Shown: positions 46,217 to 59,000 of the stretch, one piece after another
How positions within the stretch are numbered: the first letter of the stretch is position 1
Layout of the letters: the number at the start of each line of letters is the position of its first letter
NCBI GenBank assembly: GCA_020736575.1
Contig: JAGPYM010000075.1
Coordinates: 1 to 64,000 of the forward strand
Direction of reading: 5' to 3'
Length of the DNA stretch: 64,000 bases
DNA from: Thelonectria olida
Lineage: Eukaryota > Ascomycota > Sordariomycetes > Hypocreales > Nectriaceae
The notes under the pieces: model-generated
What the model was told of the DNA's origin: nothing
Seen by the model: only the letters and a program-made list of their open reading frames with translations
The model's database searches: none
Program-made: the position numbers and the translations under genes

Positions 46217-46879
46217 ATGCGCTCTCTCAGCATCTCCCTCTGCGCGGCGGCGCTCGCATCGTCCGTTTCAGCATTCGACATTTGCTGGGCTCTAGGTAGG
46301 TGGATCGATAAAGCTGTCAGCGAGTGTCTAATAATCATGGCCAGGATGCCACCCGCCCTCGGACAGTCCCGCCGTTAGCATCCCCCTCGAGATTGAGGGC
46401 AAAGATGGAGTCTACTACCCTGTGAGCAGCCCTGGGACCATGATTGTTCGCCAGCTAATTCTTCCCCCCAGACCGTGCGCATCGAACTCGACGAATCTGA
46501 CATGGTCTGCGACCCATCTGGCGTGCAGATACTAGGCCAGCCCCTCCCCATCGACGACAACGGTCGCGGAAGCGGACATCTCCGCGTCCTAGGCAACTAC
46601 GGGATCACTGCGAAGTGGGAGTTCTCCTGCGCATCGCCCAAGGACTCCTCTACCGAGCACAAGCTCGTCTTGGTCATCGACAGCATCAACAGGGTGGGCG
46701 ATCCAAAGGAGAGTGTTCCAGACGTGAAGATTGAGACACGGTTCCGACAGACTTACCCCGTCGTGTTTACCAGTGTTGAGAGTAAGGCGCTTACGAACAA
46801 CCCCGAGTACTCGCGTGGAACCCTACACTACGGGCCGGGAGATGATTGGGCATTGGTGGGCTTCTCTTACGATCTCTAG
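46217..46879 (+). CDS. Small secreted protein, effector-like
   Basis: Three exons (46217-46295, 46345-46421, 46472-46879) join to 187 residues without a stop; introns of 49 and 50 nt are GT-AG, and a CTAAT branch-like site lies in the first. The signal peptide MRSLSISLCAAALASSVSA is followed by FDICWALGC, a predicted beta-rich body (SIPLEIEGKDGVYYP, VRIELDESDMVC, NYGITAKWEFSC), and a C-terminal part rich in charged residues. The mature chain has four cysteines, which could pair in two disulfides. No family is recognised. Size, secretion signal and position beside a repeat island fit an effector or surface protein, which is inference only. Confidence 0.72.
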
Positions 46880-47208
46880 ATCGAGAGCGCGGATGGAAAT
46901 ATTACATCTTGGATAAGGTTGATCAGCTGCGTTGAAGACCTTAACCTGCAGCTACAGGCTAGAGACCTCATTGTTGGCTTCCTTTAAGGAAGCCTCATCT
47001 AATAGAACTAACATCTTCGCTCAAGCAACCGAGCACCGAACTGGCATTGAATTGGTTCGCCGTTCTAAATGATGCTGAAAAACCCCACTGTCCGGCTGAC
47101 TTGATGTGACGGGCAAGAAAACCCTGAATGCTGTAGATAATAAACTCGGCCATAGGAAATCCGAAAGGTTGCCGAGACAATCATCTTTCAGTATCATCAA
47201 CTCAACCT
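46880..47208. other. Intergenic
   Basis: Nothing recognised. Confidence 0.35.
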
Positions 47209-47741
47209 TCAAGAGTATATCAAAGAATCCAGACAAATTTCAACGTGAGCAGCAGTTTGATGTATCCTAAAGCTCCTTGGACTGCAGAGTCCGTGCCTCA
47301 ACAACTCCTTCAGCCTCTTGCTCGTCTCCTTCGCCTTCTCAAACACCTCCTTCAGTCTCCTCCTGTTCTCCTGACACGCCTTCGCCTTCTTCACGAGCTG
47401 GTGCAGCAGCATCCCGTCGACGAGGCTCAGGCCCTCCGCTCCAGGCAGCGGCGTAGCCCCGAAGATGCACCCCTCTTCGAGGAAGGTGTCCATGGCCCCC
47501 CACTCCGGGGGGTTCTGGAGTTGGGTTCGGCGGTGGGTTGGTACATTGAGTTTCTCTCATCGGCATCATCCCGGAGATTCCGTTCCAAGAGTTCCCTTGC
47601 TGTGACGACGCCTTGTCTGATGACTGCTATACAGGCTTCGGCATGGCGCAGTTGGAACCAGGTCAATTCTATGCTGTCATCCAAAGCTGAATTTGAATTT
47701 GCAGCATAAGAACATCGCTGAGAATACTTCATATGCTCCAA
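47209..47741 (-). pseudogene. Hypothetical helical protein in two frames
   Basis: Two minus-strand open frames look protein-like and would connect. The first (47741 down to about 47540) has the helical stretch ELTWFQLRHAEACIAVIRQG and LLERNLRDDADERNS. The second (47493-47209) has MDTFLEEGCIFGATPLPGAE and a strongly charged helix (KKAKACQENRRRLKEVFEKA). Joining them needs a frame change or an intron of only about 30 nt, so either the gene is broken or the true splice is different. It follows the CHAT-NTPase pseudogene on the same strand. Function unknown. Confidence 0.4.
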
Positions 47742-47889
47742 GAGGAGTAACCAGAAATAGTACCGTGGATCTTCCAGGGCTATGGCCCAGAACGGTGCAA
47801 TCTAACTCGGGAAAACCAACGACTCTTCCCTTCCAAACCACTCTATCTCGCCAAGATGAAAAGAAGTTGTGCTAACAAAACGGCAGTTG

Positions 47890-49745
47890 AACCTGTCTAT
47901 ATCCGCGCCTCGAACACACCACACATCAAGTCATCATGCAATACCTGCGGGTTGTTCCCCAGTCGTGCTAGCCTGGGAGCCGCAAGGTTAAGCGCAGCCG
48001 CGATTGCCCTCGAGAAATATAACAGCTCGGCGAATGAGGTCGATATTGCGTCGGTAACGCAGGGGCGGAGGTACATCAGTTTGGTCTGGGTAGGTGAGCT
48101 GTTCCCTGCCAATACCCAGCCGGACAGAGGATATCGTGGACACGGCATGCTGTTAGTGAGAAAGGCGTCGTCGCCTCTGCGGGACTACAATATCATAATG
48201 GAACTTCTCGAATGAAACATCGCGCCAGTAGCGATCAGATAAATCAACAAAAGCAGATTGTTTGATCCAGCCCGAACTCTTCCACTACCAACAGCAGTAT
48301 TGCAGGAGAGTTAATATCCCACAACCACCTGGTCCATAGAGCACAATCATCTTTACTATGGACAGAATCATTTCAAACCGCAGAATATCGTCATCCCTAC
48401 CAAAGATGTCGTAATTCTCCGACGTTAATCGAGTAGCGCTTTAAACAGCAGATGCCACAGAAAATCACCTCATCAAGGTTAGGAGAAGCTGAAAGGGGAC
48501 GACTCAAACGGCCAGCTGGGAGTAGCGCCATTCTCTCCGAGTGAGCTCACCATATGCGCCTCAGACCGGCAATACAGGAGAGGCACAGTATAATCGGCAA
48601 GTTGGATTAAGTACATATACCTCGCCCTTCTCTGCTGGTTCTGCAAGAGACTAAATCTCAATAACCGCATCGATTCTCGGACTGAGAGACGCTTAACAAG
48701 TAGGGACTGGTGGAGCACATTTATGAAGACTTAATAACTTCGTCGACAATCTTAAACAAATTGCAGCCACTGAGCCAATCCCGTATAAGAAGAGCGTTTT
48801 TGCAATATTAGATCCAAATATCCCCTAGTGGGACTTGGCTGATTTGCAGGCATTAATAATGATGGTGGAACTTCAGTGTTAGCTAGCACTTTGGTAACCT
48901 CATTTCCAGACCGTTTGTCTTTTCGGATCTTTAGAGGATTTCTAGGACTTCTCTTGCAAAAGATAAGGGTTCCCCTATTTCCACGTTCGGATTAGCACTA
49001 GACTTTTCGATCTCGAAAGAACTTTGCTGGGCCTGAATTCCCTCACCTCGCGACGCCTTCTTCGATCTCTTCAATCATGCCATGCATGTCCAAATGTACA
49101 AGATGATATCGTCGGCAATTGAGGGTATCTTGAAATGCCTCCTATGTCGGAGGACGTGCCAAGTTTATGGACACCTTTACGTCGGGGTTGTCCTTGGTGA
49201 TTCGCTCCGTGATGACCACCGGATGGCGAGAAACGAGTTGGTACATTATTTTGCGGTCTTCACGAGGCCGAGAAACAACGAAGAGTATGTTGAATCGTTT
49301 CTGCGCTTGCAGGTGATGGTCTTTGGTTGCACCCTGCTTGTCAGCCGAGGTCGATCTTTCGTCCGATTGCACGGTCGTGGTTCCGAAACCGCTAACACTG
49401 CTGAATTTATGGTCGTTCGGCCAAACTGTGACGTCCTCCAGAACCTCCCAATGAAGGTCGCGCAAACTGGAGAGAGACCAGGCTTTGCCGGAAAGGCTGT
49501 CTTCCTATTGGCTATGACCCCTGTATGGAGTATTGATCTTGATCTCCAGATCTCCCTGACAAGGGAGAATTCCATAAGGCGAAAGTTGTGAGGCGAGGCT
49601 TCTACCGTACTCCAGGAGTAGGCCAGCTGCCTGGGTGGTTTTGGTGGCTTCAATAAGGTCGTCAACGTATTCTTCAAGGTACCACTTCACCAAGTCCTCT
49701 GGCTTATCGCTCAGGCTTGTGGCCGTGGAAGGGGTCTACCAGGTC
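47890..49745 (-). pseudogene. CHAT protease-like / P-loop NTPase fusion, pseudogene
   Basis: CHAT domains are caspase-like; in fungi they occur fused to NTPases that resemble NLRs. Minus-strand order: DKPEDLVKWYLEEYVDDLIE; HWEVLEDVTVWP; FNILFVVSRPREDRKI and YQLVSR; then HLVHLDMHG with the expected catalytic His (49079-49096); INACKSA with the expected catalytic Cys (48837-48854); ALLQNQQRRARYMY-like FSLLQNQQRRARYMY and LADYTVPLLY; then GRDDDILRFE and LYGPGGCGILT, a P-loop where K-S/T has become I-L; then WIKQSAFVD. Stops at 49142 (RPPT then TAG where W is usual) and 48285 (W-TAG-W) fit TGG to TAG. Several frame changes occur between 48780 and 48870. The fading end below 48150 (47890-48150) is the weakest part. 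Confidence 0.82.
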
Positions 49746-52292
49746 GATCCGTAGCTCGTTCGTTGCAGTCGTCAGCTGAACCAGCCATGTTGAGCCTGCT
49801 GATGGATTTTCTAAAAGGGGTGCCTGGACTTTATAAGCAACTTCGGCGCTTCGGATGAGAGAAGACATCACTACAGATCGTTTCTTGATTGTGGTGTGGC
49901 ATGAATACCACAGCGGTTAGTACTTCAGGATCGAAGATGATATCATCACACAAGCGGGTCGTAACAGTAATTAAAGGAGTGGACAGCTCGAATACACGAC
50001 TCGCAATGTAAGACGGAGGGTAAAGTCTAAGAAAGGGCGGCCGAATTGGCGGGCGATTGGCTGCAAAATGACCACTTCTCCTATCGTAGGCCTCCGTCCG
50101 CTTATGGCTGTTCCTGGTCCAGTGTGAAGTACGCACTTAACGGTAATCGCACTGGGAAACGCCGGGGGGAGGGGGAAAGGGGAAGGGGGTGTCTGTGATA
50201 TCTTGACACGAACCTCCATACTCACAACGGCTCGTTTCTCCAAGGTGTTTCGTCAGAAGCCTGACTGCGCATCACTGTTACACAGCCACCACAGAGTGTT
50301 TGCAACCGAGTCGATGGAACATCTCCCGTCTTCAAGATGGAGGTTAGTAATATTCCGGGGATGAATGGAGCCCTCAACTTCCCAGGGTTAAGTGGAAGTT
50401 TCCGCCGAAATGCATATTTAATATAACAGGATATTCAAGTTCTTGCTCTGCAGCGCCATCTTAGTGACAGGTGTGAGGCGGTGTACCTAATTGTTGGTAC
50501 GATAGGCTACCGGACGGCCACTGTCGAACAAATTGGGAACCAAAGCGCCAGGGGGACCCTGGCTGGCACACTCCCTGCCAGAACGCACGCCGTCGTGACA
50601 ATAGGCGTGCCTTTAGCCATTGGCGAAGGAGGCATGGAATGAGGGGCCGAACGTTCTTCGTCTTCGGCTTGGACAAAAGACTGTGAGGTCAAGTCTTCAG
50701 AAGCTAATGGGAGGCCGGCGAGATGTGTTTGCGTTGGCCTGTAGGGGGGTCACGCGGGGCTGGGTTGGATTGGGGCTGGATATCAAAATGAGAACGAAAC
50801 AACCAGAGTACAGAGGTGGTCAGCACTACGGCGCTGACGATGAGAGTGATTCGGATGGAGATGGGGATAGTGATGAGGCGGAAACCACGGCAGCACAGGG
50901 CTTGCGCCTGGTTGATAGTGCTTCTGAAGCTTCTCAATGGGAGGCCGAGTCAACAGTCTTCAGCTTCGCCTCCTAAGGGTGCTCGGTTATAATTAGATCA
51001 TGAGCTTTGAGAGGATAGCTCTATGCCAACCAGGTCGTGCCCCCCCTAGCTACTTCTACCCATAAAGCTTTTTTATCATTTATTGATCTCGATTGTAAAT
51101 ATTTTATCTCCTACCAGCCCTCCAGATCGCGCAAGAAACCCTAGGCAGAGGGAACAGCAGAAGCAAAGTCCTAATTACACGGACAACCAGGAGGCCATTC
51201 GATCCACAGCCAAGCCTAAAGGCAAGTCGGGAGCACACCTGCTCAAGGACATCACAATTACCGTCGCTACAGATACGGTATACACAGCGCCCTGGGTCTT
51301 GGAATGCTAGCTCGCGACGCTGTCGAGGCTGATTGCATTGCGTGCAAATACAATCAATGCGACGGTAGCGTGGATTTCAAGGCCGAGAATCTCACGACGG
51401 AAAAGAAGGCAAAACATGGGCAGAGAATGGAAGAAAAATAACTCCCAGTCCAACTATCGACTTAACGTCAGTCTGAACCCGACCTCATCTTGTAAATCAT
51501 ATGTACTACCATCCAGAGGCAACGACTTTTAGACATTCTCGCCAAGTGTCCCATGATACACTCCCCATTATTGCCTTGCGAGGAATTTATAATGTAGAAG
51601 ATTACTAACTGAGGCTGTGGAGGATTCAGTACGGCAAATGCTTGGGAAATATCTCAATATTTCAAGTGGGATAGTTGTGATTAACAATCAGGGAGAGCAT
51701 AGAGCGGCGGAAAGTAGATACGTTCATATATGCGCATATAGAGGTGAGAAATTGGTACGCATGCAGGTAGTGAGAGTATCACCAGTAGAAGCACAAGCAA
51801 TTCTAGAGTTGTAATGAGCGAAGACGCACGATTTGTCGCCGTTGTTGCAGAATTCCGAAATTATTATAACGTTATCATGAGAGTATATGGATAATACCCG
51901 AGGGATGTGTCGACATATCAAGGGATTGTCAGAGGCAATGCGTAGTGCCAGACTAGAGGAGGGGAAATGAAAGTCATAAGGTTCCTGATTTCCTTCAATT
52001 TAACGAATGGCTAAGTCCTGGTTCTATCCGTACAGTGTGAAGTCATAGGCGAAGGATTATTCCTGTGTCGACACATTTTCTGATCCAAAATTCGTAGCTA
52101 GGGGTGCTAACATCACGACCCGTTTGACACGTGAACGACGCCGAGGAGGGCATTATAACTACTGCCGATATAGACACGGTCACTCAGGTTATAAATGCTT
52201 TAAAGGGTTCCCGGCATTCTGAATTTGATGTTCGGTTGCAACTATATTCATCACTACGCGCTCCTAGTGTGTTATAGCTTCGCATGCTCATG
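49746..52292. other. Mostly gene-poor region
   Basis: No recognised family. The best open frame is 50620-50976 (plus, 118 residues) with a basic first half and an acidic Asp/Glu/Ser run (DDESDSDGDGDSDEAE); it has no homologue I can name and could be a remnant. Others (49971-50243 minus, 51083-51310 plus, 51617-51814 plus) are short and unsupported. The 5' end of the CHAT gene may extend slightly into this region. Confidence 0.35.
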
Positions 52293-52642
52293 TTACTGTG
52301 ACGAGCCGGTCGCGGAGCCGCCCTTGCGACCAGCCTCCCTGGCCTTCTCACTACCCGGTTCGAATGAACCCGACGAGGCCTTGCCGCCCTTCGACGCAAT
52401 TTCTTTCTTAATTATGGGTTAATGTCAAATATGCACCATTCGATTGAATCAGAGAACTCACTTGCTTATCCGGGTCCATGCTAGCAAAGCCACCGGAGTG
52501 GCTGGCCTGGCCGCCCTTGGAAGCGATGGCTTCAACCTCTTCCTTAGGACTGGAATTGATGTTAGTGACTTTCTTGGATGGCTGAGCTTAAATATTATGC
52601 TTACCGGTTGGCAAAGTTTCCGGGGTTAGTGTTGTCGGTCAT
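52293..52642 (-). CDS. con-10: Conidiation-specific protein 10 (con-10) family
   Basis: Three exons (52642-52605, 52549-52462, 52406-52293) join to 79 residues, about the size of con-10 proteins (80-90). The chain begins MTDNTNPGNFANRPKEEV and contains three glycine-rich repeats of the stress-induced KGG type: AIASKGGQASHSGGF, EIASKGGKASSGSF and EAGRKGGSATGSS. Both introns are GT-AG, 55 nt each. Con-10 is a small hydrophilic protein made during conidiation and stress; the KGG repeat is also found in bacterial desiccation/acid-stress proteins. The frame is intact and splicing is unambiguous. The gene sits alone, 1.4 kb downstream of the convergent-side GMC gene end. Confidence 0.93.
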
Positions 52643-54044
52643 GTTGTGATATTTTTGAGGTGCGACAGTGCGACGAGCTTCTCAGTGGTCGAATTGCTGT
52701 TAGATGATAGAAAGGCTACAATCGAATGGCGATATAACTTGCAGTCATGCTCTGGAATAATATACCTTTGAATAACAAGTGCCCTCACCTGAAAACACAA
52801 ATGGTTGAGGTCATTGATTACTAAAGCCCCCCACGTTGTAATAGAGAATGCCTTAGTGCATGACCTAATGAAGTCATAGATAAACTGGACATATTGTCAG
52901 GTAGGCATCACTATGACCAGTTGAACTACTTGAACAGCGAATGAAACTTAGGAACAAGCGGATCTATCATCCAACTATGACATCAGAACTAGGCAATGCG
53001 CTTGGTTTCCCTTGCGTAGATTAACGCGGCTCCAACAAGGCTTGTTTGTCTGCCTCTACGTTTGCATTGCTGCAAGATATTGATGGATGGATGTGGAGTG
53101 GAGTGTGTCATTCAAAGCTGTGATCACTGGCCCTACATATCACGACAATTAAGAGAGGACTATGTCCGCGTAGCATCATGGAGAAGGCCTATGGAGCCTG
53201 CAGGCAGCAATGTTCCAAGCGGTGTCCTTGACTGTATTAAAGCCTCTAAGCACTATATTGCGGTTCCTTGTTTTCTATAAGTATCTGAGTCCTCTCTTGG
53301 CAAGCTATTATAAACATTTGCAAGTGGAGGGTTTGCTCTCTATCTTAGAAACCCTGTGAGAAGACAGGCGAGCAGCGGTTCCAGACCTAATAAAGGGTAG
53401 ACTCTCGATATTTAACCTGCATATGGATGTCTGAAAGCTTATTAATAAAGTTCAGAGCAAGGCACAAGTCTGTATAGACACAATCATAATATACCTACAT
53501 TTGTTATGTAAATCGTTTACCAGATAGTAATTATTTTAGAGTTTGTGGCAGTTATAACGGCCCTAATGCATTCTTATTGCATGCTATACTTATTGAGTAG
53601 TAATAGAAAATAGTCTAAGTAGTTCGACGTCTTCTTCATAAAGAACAGAGAGAGAATCGTATTGAGATGTTGAAGAAGAAACTATATCTAATGGACCAAC
53701 TTCTCCGATACCGTCTACATTGCGTTACTTGGGCACAAATGACAATAGAAGTTCGGATTCCACATTGATAGTCTCATCTGAACCTGCGCTAATTGGCCAA
53801 CAGGGGGAATACTTAGTCTCTTATGCGGAGTGTGGTCATTTCTTCTCGTAGGGTTGCCTTGCTTTACCCAACCAGAATTGGTTGATGAGGGAGGGCCTTG
53901 TCCTCCCTCCAAATTCCCGTTTCCAAGCTCGAAGGGCCTGTTCAGGGCTTCAAAGATGAACCTCCAAGTATATATATTCTGCTGGGATGCCACTATTCCA
54001 TCTGCAATTCGTAAGGGTACTACTAATAGATAAAAGGCCAACTT
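52643..54044. other. Intergenic
   Basis: No gene recognised. It contains the con-10 promoter (next to 52643, minus) and, at the other end, the 3' flank of the GMC gene. The frame 53715-54041 (minus) shows no domain. Confidence 0.4.
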
Positions 54045-55972
54045 TCAACTCATCCCATACTCATAGCGGCTCACGTCCCCAATAACCATTTCAGCAGCAA
54101 TCTCAGCAATACCATAGACAGCCGTTTGGATATGTGCAGAGATTAGTAGTGGCATAATGCTAGCGTCCACAACGCGGAGATTTCGGGTACCATATACCCT
54201 AAGCTTGGGATCGACAACACCACCATCAGCCTTGGGGAGCATGGAACATGTGCCGACGGGATGAAAAATACTAAGAGCGGTCGTCTTAGCATACTCCTTT
54301 CGTTGCTGGTCTGTTTGGACTTCTTCCAGACCGGGCTCATATTCACTTTCCCAAACCGACCGCATTGGCTCGGTAGTGGCAATTCTTCTAGAGTACTTAA
54401 CGGCCTGGATGATAGCCTCTAGGTCATGATCATTACTGAGGTAGTTGGGGTCAATGATAGGGTTTCCACCAGGGTTAGCTGGGTCGATATGTATGGTTCC
54501 GCGGCTGAAAGGGTGCATGATGACGGCAATAAGTGTGAAGAAGCCCTTCCCGAATAGCGGCGATGAGCTAGCCGGATAGCCCTTGACTCCAGTGTAGCCA
54601 TCCGAAAAGATGACCTCCAACTGGGGAATTGACGAGTCACCCAGGAACTCCAGCTTTTTCTTGTCAATCTTGCTGGCATCATCGCCAGCTGCCTTCTTAG
54701 GCAGGTCAAGAATGTTGCTGTCGTTTCCAATGGCTTGCTTCCAGGTGGTGAAGGAGTATGCGCTGCCTGTATAGTCGTACAGAGAATGCTGGCCAGCAAC
54801 CCAGAGCTCCAGTTGCTCGGCAGCGACGGTAGCGTTACTGCGGAGCACATCGAATGAGGTGTACACTGGCTTGAGCTGGTACGAGCTCATGATGCGGAGG
54901 TGATCCTGGAGATTCTCACCTACGCCAGGGAGATCAATAATCTGCCTGACACCAGCAGCAGAGAGGACAGATTTTCTGCCAATGCCTGACTTCTCTAATA
55001 GCCCAGGGCTCTGGACCGAACCGGTTGATAGGATAACCTCGCGCCGCGCCTTAATATAAGTTCCATTCTGGAGGATGACTCCAGTAGCAATTTGCTGATT
55101 GCCACTCTTCACTAGATCGACCTTTGCCACCGTAGTGTCGGCGAGGACCTGTAGGTTGGGACCGGCCAAGTTCAAGTAGGCGTTGGCACTGTACGAGCGG
55201 TTATAGGTAGCCGGATCAATGCTGCTTGGCTGGTACATGACACCGAGAGGGTTTCCACCCAAAGACTCGAGGTTTGTCTGGATTCCAAGCTTGTTCATAG
55301 TGGGAATCCAAGTTCTCTGATGCTCGGGAATGACGCGATTGATGACGGCCTGCACAGGTCCACTATCACCCACACCCGCAGAGCCGTATGTATCAGTATT
55401 CTTGCCAGTGAAAGTCTCAGACTTCTTCATGGCCCCAATCATAGCCTGCCAATTCCAGCCTGGGTTGCCGAGAGCCTCCCAGCTGTCATACTCAGCCGCC
55501 GCAGCGCGATCATACGTCATGAGGTTGAGGGCAGAGCTTCCACCCAAGACCTTGCCGCGATTGACGGGAAAGACCCGGCCATTAGCACCAGCTTGAGGCA
55601 CCGTGGTGAAGTTCCAGTCGTATTTGGTCGCCAAAGTCGACCCCTTCATACCCGGGACGTTGATCTTCAACTCGTCCTTAGCAGCAGACCCTGCCTCAAT
55701 AAGGAGAATCGTGGCTGAAGGAAGGCCGTCGCTGAGACGAGCAGCAATAGCAACGCCTGCAGTGCCACCACCGACAACAATCTGAACAGTAGATCGGGAG
55801 TATCAGCCCAAGGACTCTAGGAGTGCCAGGATCCCCCAGCTAAGTTACCAATTTCAGGCACCGCAGTAGAAAATGGCAGATTTCAACTCACATAATCATA
55901 CGCCTGTAGGTGAGTTGGGGTCGCAAGGGCAGCTGCGGAAAAGATGACCCCCAAACACGACCTGATAAGCAT
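54045..55972 (-). CDS. Secreted GMC (glucose-methanol-choline) oxidoreductase
   Basis: FAD-dependent alcohol/sugar/choline-type oxidase or dehydrogenase of the AA3 class. Two exons (55972-55892, 55781-54045; intron 110 nt, GT-AG) give 605 residues. Signal peptide MLIRSCLGVIFSAAALATP, then the FAD-binding fold IVVGGGTAGVAIAARLSD and LLIEAG; GMC signature 1 GKVLGGSSALNLMTYDRA; signature 2 STGSVQSPGLLEKSGIG; catalytic histidines in FHPVGTCSM and SAHIQTAVYGIAE near the C-terminus. The length is normal for the family. Frame fully open, no RIP-type damage. The substrate cannot be read from sequence; relatives include aryl-alcohol oxidases and secondary-metabolite enzymes. A TATA-like ATTTATAAG lies about 70 bp upstream. 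Confidence 0.93.
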
Positions 55973-56040
55973 GTTTGTAATTGCAAATGGCTTAATTAGT
56001 CGGCGGTTTAAGGAAAACTTAACACACAGTCCGGGTTGGC

Positions 56041-56050
56041 ACTTATAAAT
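56041..56050 (-). promoter_or_regulatory. TATA-like element of the GMC gene
   Basis: ATTTATAAGT on the minus strand, about 70-78 bp before the start codon at 55972. Confidence 0.4.
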
Positions 56051-59000
56051 TATTTACCACAAGCTGCGGAAGGCCATGCATCAAGGAGTTTGGGGGTGTG
56101 CACAGCGTTATTTTGTCAAGATTTGAGACCCTTTATCGACAAGAACTAAACAGGCTGGGGGATTGAATATTATAACGGCACTGGCATGGCCTGACAAAGA
56201 CAAGGTGCTAAGAGGATGAGTTGCTCCACATGGGCGCATCGAGGAGGGAATGAACATGGGGCTCAACTTTATTAATCATGCTGACTCAATAACCCTTGCA
56301 GATGCAGTCAACTTAGATATAATCAACTGCCCGAGACTCCTCCTTGCAGGCCACTCATAACCCCAGTCCAACATCGGGGCCTGTTTATCGGAGATGAGGA
56401 TTGCGGGTTTCTGGAATCAAGGTTGTATTAGACTCATTTGGGAAAGGGACCGATTGGAGTTCAAGCTTCACTTTTCCTTATGACAAGGGTGTGTTGGCCA
56501 AAACCCTTCCAATCCTACGCTGATGGTACGATTTCCTATGGTTGCATCGAACCCCCGCAAACTTTCATCCTCGCCTCGCGAGATTCCGTGGATGCTTCTC
56601 TGTTGAGAAGATTAGCCGGGCGAGATTGTGCAGTTTCCGATCCATGCCAGTAAATGACACAATTCCGTCGACAAGTCAAGTATCCATTCCGTGTGACGCC
56701 AGATACCTCTCGGGCCGGAAACCTATCCAAGGAGAGTCCCAGGTTCTCGCCTTTACTGTAAGCGCCTTGGCTTCTCTGGAAAAATCCGATAATAAGCTTT
56801 TCATCCCCCTCAACCGCACTGTGAGCGAGTTCGACCTCCTTGTAACATTCCTACCCCTTCTTGGCCAGTAAAGTATCATGGCCACTAGAACTCCAACGGG
56901 CTCTCTGCGGCCGGACAAGAACGATGGGCCTGTCTTGCTAAGTTTCCGCCACCTAGATTGCGCCCGTTATCATCGTAACGAGCCTGCGCATCTGGGTGCA
57001 GTCTGCATGATGGAGCTGTGGATGGGATGACTACAGCATCGTCATTGTCGCTCGACTTGACATAGTAAGGTTTACGATCCAAGTTGCCCAAGTGAATTAG
57101 CAATGGGGGGCATGGATAGTTACGTCAGCTCTTACGGCTTTCGGGCTTAGAGAGGAATCTTCACTGAGACCACAATGATTATCATACTCTATTGCCAGAG
57201 GTATTCCATGCTCCAAGCTCCTTTTTCTTGTACTTTAGCATGTGCGCCTTCCCTTGTTAGTGGTGTTGTCCGTCTGGACTTTAAAGAATTTAGGTTACTG
57301 TAGTGTATTCTCTTACACTGTTTGTCCTGCTGATAGACATTCCCGCCAGCGCTACTAGCCTCGGCATCGCGTGCGCAGCATCTCGAGGTATGCTCACATC
57401 CAACTTGAGTTGTGAATATGAATCTTACCCTTCTAAAGTTGTAAGTATCGAACCATTAATGCTGCCGTAAGGGGTCCTAGGACCCGAGCCTTTGCTCAAT
57501 TCATAACAACAGTACTTCCAACGTTACTTCATTTTCATTAACGCTCACGCATCCAGTGGAGCTGTATATCAGTCCTGGGAATTTCAAGGACCCAACCAGA
57601 CATTGCAAGGGGGAAAAAACCCGTATCCATCCCTGGCCCAAAATCGCGACCTTTAAGAGGTAGATTTGTCCAGTTATTGCAATTAATAATTATGTCTAAC
57701 TGCCATAGACACTTGGATCTTGAAATGCACACACAATGTTATATATCAGCTGCGTCCCCTATTCCTATCAACCTTCCTTCCCTTGTCGCACTGGCCCTCC
57801 TCCAGACCTATATCCCAACTATGACCCAGGTTCCTGACATGATCAGTTTCTATGAAAATCCTGCCGACCCGGCCCTTATTTCTAATGACCCATTCTTTGG
57901 ACCTTGGGATGAGACCGTGCGTGCATACATAGCTGACGAGGCCATCCATCTCGTTCTCGGCCTTACTAAGGTTACAGATGGCCCGCAGTCTATCAGAACA
58001 CTCCCGATGGAATTCGAGTTCGTGCGAATACTGCATCTGGCATCTTTTCCTGGACAAAGTGACTGTTCGTCAGTGTCAAGATGGCATGTCCCCTGCAGGC
58101 TCTAATGCTAGTTCTAGCTCTACAACGTACATAGCAGAACCGTGGGAGCTCCACAGATCCCATCATTGAAGCTACTAGGCTTTTAATGCCATTTATTTCG
58201 TGGTATGCTCCTAAGGTTATGACCCAGCTTTGTCAAAGTGTTATGGATGAAATAGTTCGGAGGTATTTGAAAATACCGATTTTCAAAATTACAATAATAC
58301 ACAAGGGACGAACCGCCTGAGAGGACACTGCTCCGGAAGAGTTAATATACTATTCAAGTTAACACTATTCGTACTAGGCGATACCGAGGGTTCTAGCACT
58401 CGGGGTGTTAATTTCCCCATTGCTTTTTACTAATGCTTCTACATCGCGACCATTGTTTTCCTATCCTATGTCCTAACAAGTTATCTATACAAGGCTGTAG
58501 ATAGATGTAGTCAATTCAGGCTTTGAGGCATAATGTCCCACATAGCTGCTTCCACGCGATGTGCCGTTTTGTGAACGCGATAATCCTGCTCTGTTACTCA
58601 CTCATTCAACTCAGGAGGACTCCAAAGGAAGTTACCCCATGCACCCGGTAGTACACTAATGGGTGTCGTATCCGATAGTGATTGGCAAAATGGAGAGTTT
58701 GCGCGCCTGGCACTGACGTTACTCCGCCGTTCAGTACCGACCCTGGGACAAAGGAGCATTGGATTCTCTAGCAGAAGATTCCCCCACATGCATAGAGATG
58801 CTCGTGACGGATACACAAGGATGTGTTGAAGTTGAATAAGGATGCTATCGGTAATAGTTACGTGATAGACTCGATACATGGCCTTGCAATTCTGTATGGG
58901 AACCGAGGCAGCTTCGAAAGTCAGGAGACATGTATAATCGAGTATTGCAAGGTTTGGAATCTGCTCTTGGGCCAACTCATCCCAAGGCGCATGATGTTAC

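Noticed and set aside
49082..49591. 169-residue plus-strand open frame
   Set aside because: Antisense shadow of the CHAT pseudogene, whose minus-strand reading has clear family motifs.
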